Of a DNA stretch of 17,781 nt, positions 15,782 to 17,781 are shown piece by piece (position 1 is the first letter of the stretch; every line of letters starts with the position of its first letter). The notes under the pieces are model-generated. The model worked only from the letters and a program-made list of their open reading frames with translations, searched no databases and was not told the DNA's origin. Both the position numbers and the translations under genes were made by a program. This DNA is from Pantoea cypripedii (GTDB lineage: Bacteria; Pseudomonadota; Gammaproteobacteria; Enterobacterales; Enterobacteriaceae), in the NCBI RefSeq assembly GCF_011395035.1, contig NZ_CP024770.1, positions 623,455 to 641,235 of the forward strand, read 5' to 3'.

Positions 15782-17278
15782 ATGATAGCGAAAGCTGGTG
15801 CAGCCTCGGACAATGGTCAGCAGTGGGATGCCATTAACTGGCCGAACATTGAGGCAAATGTCAGTCGGCTACAGGCGCGTATCGTGAAGGCAGTGCAGGA
15901 AAATCGCTGGAATAAAGTTCGTGTTCTGAGTTACCTGCTGACGCGTTCGATGAGCGGTAAATTTCTGGCGGCTCGCAGAGTGACCAGCAACAAAGGCAGA
16001 AATACCGCTGGCGTTGACGGTATCACCTGGGACTCTCCAGCTAAAAGATTTGCAGGAGCTCTATCCCTCAAATCCCGGGGCTACTCGCCCGCTCCGCTCA
16101 GGAGAATATACATTCCAAAAGCCAATGGGAAGCGACGTCCGCTTGGGATCCCTACGATTAAGGATCGGGCTATGCAGGCACTATTTCTGCTGGCGCTTGA
16201 TCCTGTCGCGGAAACCACAGCGGATGGCGGCTCCTACGGATTCAGGAACATGCGACGGTGCGCTGACGCTATCGAGAGATGCTTTGCTAATCTCGCACGG
16301 CAAAGCAGCCCGGAATGGGTTCTTGAAGGTGATATTAAAGGCTGTTTCGATAATATCGACCACCAGTGGCTCATTGACCATGTTCCGATGAACAAAACAG
16401 TTCTCGGTAAATGGTTAAAGTCTGGCTTTATGGAAAAACAGGCTTATCACTCAACAATTGCAGGCACTCCTCAGGGAGGGATCATTTCACCCGTGCTGGC
16501 AAATCTGACGCTGGATGGACTGGAACACCTGCTGAGGAAGCAATTTCCACGGCAGGGGAAAGGTTCAGGTGCGGGAAGAGCAGCCAAAGTGCATCTGATC
16601 CGTTATGCCGACGACTTTATTATTACCGGTGACAGCCGGGAGACGATCAATAAAGTCATACCTCTCGTCGAAGCATTCCTTGCAGAACGTGGGCTGGAGC
16701 TTTCTAAAGCAAAGACCCGGGTTACCCATGTCTCTGAGGGTTTCGATTTTCTTGGACAGAACATAAGAAGTTATCCTAACGGAAAACTTCTCATTAAACC
16801 GTCCAGAAAAAGCATCAACTCGTTGATCGCGAAGGTCAAAGCAATTGCTAAACAAATGATAGCTCAGCCTGTTGCGTCATTAATCGCAAGGCTAAATCCT
16901 GTGATCAGGGGATGGGCCAACTACCACCGTCATGTTGTTTCCAAGCGGGTATTCACTTATGTGGATCACCTGATCTTTGAAATTATCTGGAGGTGGGCCA
17001 GGGCCAGACATCCCCGTAAGGGACTGAGATGGATTAAGAAGAAATATTTCGCTCAGGTGAAATCCAGAGACTGGGTTTTCAGCGGTCTATATCGGGATAC
17101 TGTTACAGGACAAATTACGACTTTGAGATTAATTCACGCTCAGAGCATTAAGATTGTCCGTCACAGACTTGTCGCCTCAGCACTTAATCCATATGACACG
17201 AATTGGGCAGATTATGTCCGAGCCAGATCATCTCGACTGACTGCTCCTGCCGCATCATTTCACAGTGGTGTTTGCTAA
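15782..17278 (+). CDS. ltrA: Group II intron reverse transcriptase/maturase, 498 residues
   Basis: The protein helps splice the intron RNA and copies it into DNA during mobility. The N-terminal RT0-RT1 region reaches NTAGVDGITW (74-83); RT2-RT4 follow with PKANGKRRPLGIPTIKDRAM (112-131) and GDIKGCFDNIDH (183-194); then GTPQGGIISPVLAN (228-241), the catalytic YADD (275-278), and FDFLGQNI (321-328). The maturase domain X spans about 340-430 with NPVIRGWANYHRHVVSKRVF. The end, NPYDTNWADYVRARSS, reaches the point where a C-terminal HNH endonuclease usually starts, but no CxxC or HH motifs follow, so the endonuclease domain is absent. GAGG lies about nine bases before the ATG. The frame is intact, so the intron may still splice. 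Confidence 0.93.
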   Translation: MIAKAGAASDNGQQWDAINWPNIEANVSRLQARIVKAVQENRWNKVRVLSYLLTRSMSGKFLAARRVTSNKGRNTAGVDGITWDSPAKRFAGALSLKSRGYSPAPLRRIYIPKANGKRRPLGIPTIKDRAMQALFLLALDPVAETTADGGSYGFRNMRRCADAIERCFANLARQSSPEWVLEGDIKGCFDNIDHQWLIDHVPMNKTVLGKWLKSGFMEKQAYHSTIAGTPQGGIISPVLANLTLDGLEHLLRKQFPRQGKGSGAGRAAKVHLIRYADDFIITGDSRETINKVIPLVEAFLAERGLELSKAKTRVTHVSEGFDFLGQNIRSYPNGKLLIKPSRKSINSLIAKVKAIAKQMIAQPVASLIARLNPVIRGWANYHRHVVSKRVFTYVDHLIFEIIWRWARARHPRKGLRWIKKKYFAQVKSRDWVFSGLYRDTVTGQITTLRLIHAQSIKIVRHRLVASALNPYDTNWADYVRARSSRLTAPAASFHSGVC

Positions 17279-17283
17279 GGCTT

Positions 17284-17318
17284 GAGCCGTGTGAGCTGGA
17301 AACTCTCACGCACGGTTC
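17284..17318 (+). ncRNA. Group II intron domain V
   Basis: GAGCCGTGTGAG and CTCTCACGCACGGTTC form the long domain V hairpin, capped by a GGAAA-type loop. The catalytic AGC triad is at 17285-17287. It lies six bases after the maturase stop and before domain VI (17321-17359). Confidence 0.9.
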
Positions 17319-17527
17319 TTAGAGGGGGTGTCGGAGGTAACTTCGGCACCCTACTCGACAAAAAGGACGGCAACAAAAAACAACCCTACTTCATATACCA
17401 CGCTGGTATGCAGCCACTATTTTTTGCTGCTATTGGCAAGGGACCGTTCAATGAAGATCATGGCCACGAAGGATTCGTGATTGGTAAGCGTGCAGCCAGC
17501 ACCGTCTGGTTAATTTCGTCTCTCCCT

Positions 17528-17781
17528 GTAATTTAAGCGTCCACTTATTCCGGTTAGGTGGACACCTGATGACTGACTCTACATCTCTGACACGCCAGCG
17601 CTATACGCCCGAATTTAAGCTCCGGCTGGTTCACATGGCGCTTAAAACCCTTGAGGAAAACGGCAGCGTTGCCGCCCTGGCACGACAGCATAATGTTAAC
17701 GACAACCTCCTCTTTAAATGGATGCGTCTCTGGAAAAATGAGGGCCGCGTCGCTAAGCCCCGGGGGCGTAAAACAAAAACG
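17528..17781 (+). mobile_element. IS66-family element, left end
   Basis: The terminus is probably GTAATTTAAGCGTCCACTTA starting at 17528, of the GTAA type used by IS66. The first gene of the element follows. It interrupts the remains of the SRAP gene. The rest is outside the window. Confidence 0.75.
17569..17781 (+). CDS. tnpA: IS66-family accessory protein TnpA, N-terminal 71 residues
   Basis: The visible part starts MTDSTSLTRQRYTPEFKLRL, then VAALARQHNVNDNLLFKWMR, a helix-turn-helix typical of the first ORF of IS66 elements (TnpA), which is needed for transposition along with TnpB and the DDE protein TnpC. The ATG at 17569 follows AGGTGG by several bases. The C-terminus and the other IS66 genes lie beyond the window. 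Confidence 0.85.
   Translation, partial: MTDSTSLTRQRYTPEFKLRLVHMALKTLEENGSVAALARQHNVNDNLLFKWMRLWKNEGRVAKPRGRKTKT

Larger units (their letters stand above)
15191..17359 (+). mobile_element. Group II intron (2169 bp) inserted in the SRAP gene
   Basis: The 5' end is GTGCG, the group II consensus, directly after codon TGG (Trp105). The 3' end is CGAC, fitting the AY rule. Domain V is at 17284-17318, and domain VI follows with a likely branch-point A at 17353, seven bases from the 3' splice site. Joining 15190 to 17360 restores the SRAP frame exactly. Domains I-III occupy 15191-15781 and contain no gene; domain IV holds the reverse transcriptase. EBS1 (CCATTC, 15496-15501) sits in a hairpin loop and is complementary to the last six exon bases, GAATGG. 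A TACCA at 15325-15329 could be EBS2 against TGGTA at 15179-15183, but this is weaker. Confidence 0.93.
14876..17527 (+). pseudogene. SRAP-family (YedK/HMCES) abasic-site protein gene, split by a group II intron and truncated
   Basis: Exon 1 (14876-15190) encodes 105 residues of a YedK-like protein: catalytic Cys2 (MCGRFAQ), NVAPGT (36-41), Asn74 (LINARVETAASSRMFKPLW) and Glu104 (ADGWYEW). Exon 2 (17360-17527) continues in frame with KKDGNKKQPYFIYHAGMQPL and EGFVI, as in E. coli YedK, where WFEWKKEGDKKQPYF is unbroken. SRAP proteins cross-link to abasic sites in single-stranded DNA through Cys2. The start at 14876 is fixed by AGGAGG six bases upstream and by the need for Cys2. After 17482 the reading frame no longer matches the family, the DIHDRRP segment with the active-site His is not recognisable, and IS66 sequence starts at 17528. 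Splicing would therefore repair only the intron break. It is the fourth gene of the SOS operon. Confidence 0.85.

Noticed and set aside
15625..15837. Plus-strand ORF of 70 codons before the intron maturase
   Set aside because: It lies in the structured RNA part of the group II intron and overlaps the maturase start; no protein family is seen.
17282..17536. Plus-strand ORF of 84 codons as a separate gene
   Set aside because: Its first part is intron domains V and VI; only the portion from 17360 is coding, and it is exon 2 of the SRAP gene.

Overview
The window looks like accessory DNA, probably plasmid-borne or a genomic island, from an enterobacterium of the Pantoea/Erwinia type. The reasons are a UmuD/UmuC pair very close in motif and length to the E. 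coli proteins, a near-perfect enterobacterial LexA box, Cre-like recombinase and Rpn genes, and a heavy load of insertion sequences. The host is an inference from gene character; no chromosomal housekeeping locus is present.

Layout. 1-296: the left end of an IS3-family (IS2-like) element on the minus strand. 297-4430: AT-rich, gene-poor DNA with a small unknown gene (812-1096), a coupled minus-strand pair of secreted cysteine-containing proteins (3078-2072), and two decayed convergent genes (a HAD-IIB hydrolase and a LysR regulator). 4431-8176: an IS nest, made of a dead partial copy of an IS3-family element, a frameshifted ISNCY/IS1202-like element, and a complete second copy of the IS3-family element with 24-bp terminal repeats. 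8489-9952: an AT-rich single gene joining a purine-nucleoside-phosphorylase-like nucleosidase domain to a GHKL-type ATPase-like domain, a good candidate for an anti-phage effector. 10109-10142: a 34-bp site with the exact 13-8-13 architecture of loxP, followed by a Cre-family recombinase (10321-11349) with all six Cre active-site positions, then an Rpn-family nuclease gene (11433-12359).

12828-17527: an SOS operon. A LexA box controls umuD, umuC, a small unknown ORF and a SRAP (YedK/HMCES) gene. The SRAP gene is split after Trp105 by a 2.17-kb group II intron encoding its own reverse transcriptase/maturase. Removing the intron restores the reading frame, and an EBS1 loop in the intron is a perfect complement of the last six exon bases. 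The 3' end of the SRAP gene is decayed and stops at the start of an IS66-family element (17528 to the window end).

Together the working genes deal with DNA damage and mobile DNA: error-prone repair and abasic-site protection under LexA, site-specific recombination at a lox-like site (possibly plasmid dimer resolution), a recombination-promoting nuclease, and a possible nucleotide-depleting defence protein. The most novel items are the nucleosidase-GHKL fusion, the Cre/lox-like module, and the intron-split SRAP gene inside an SOS operon.
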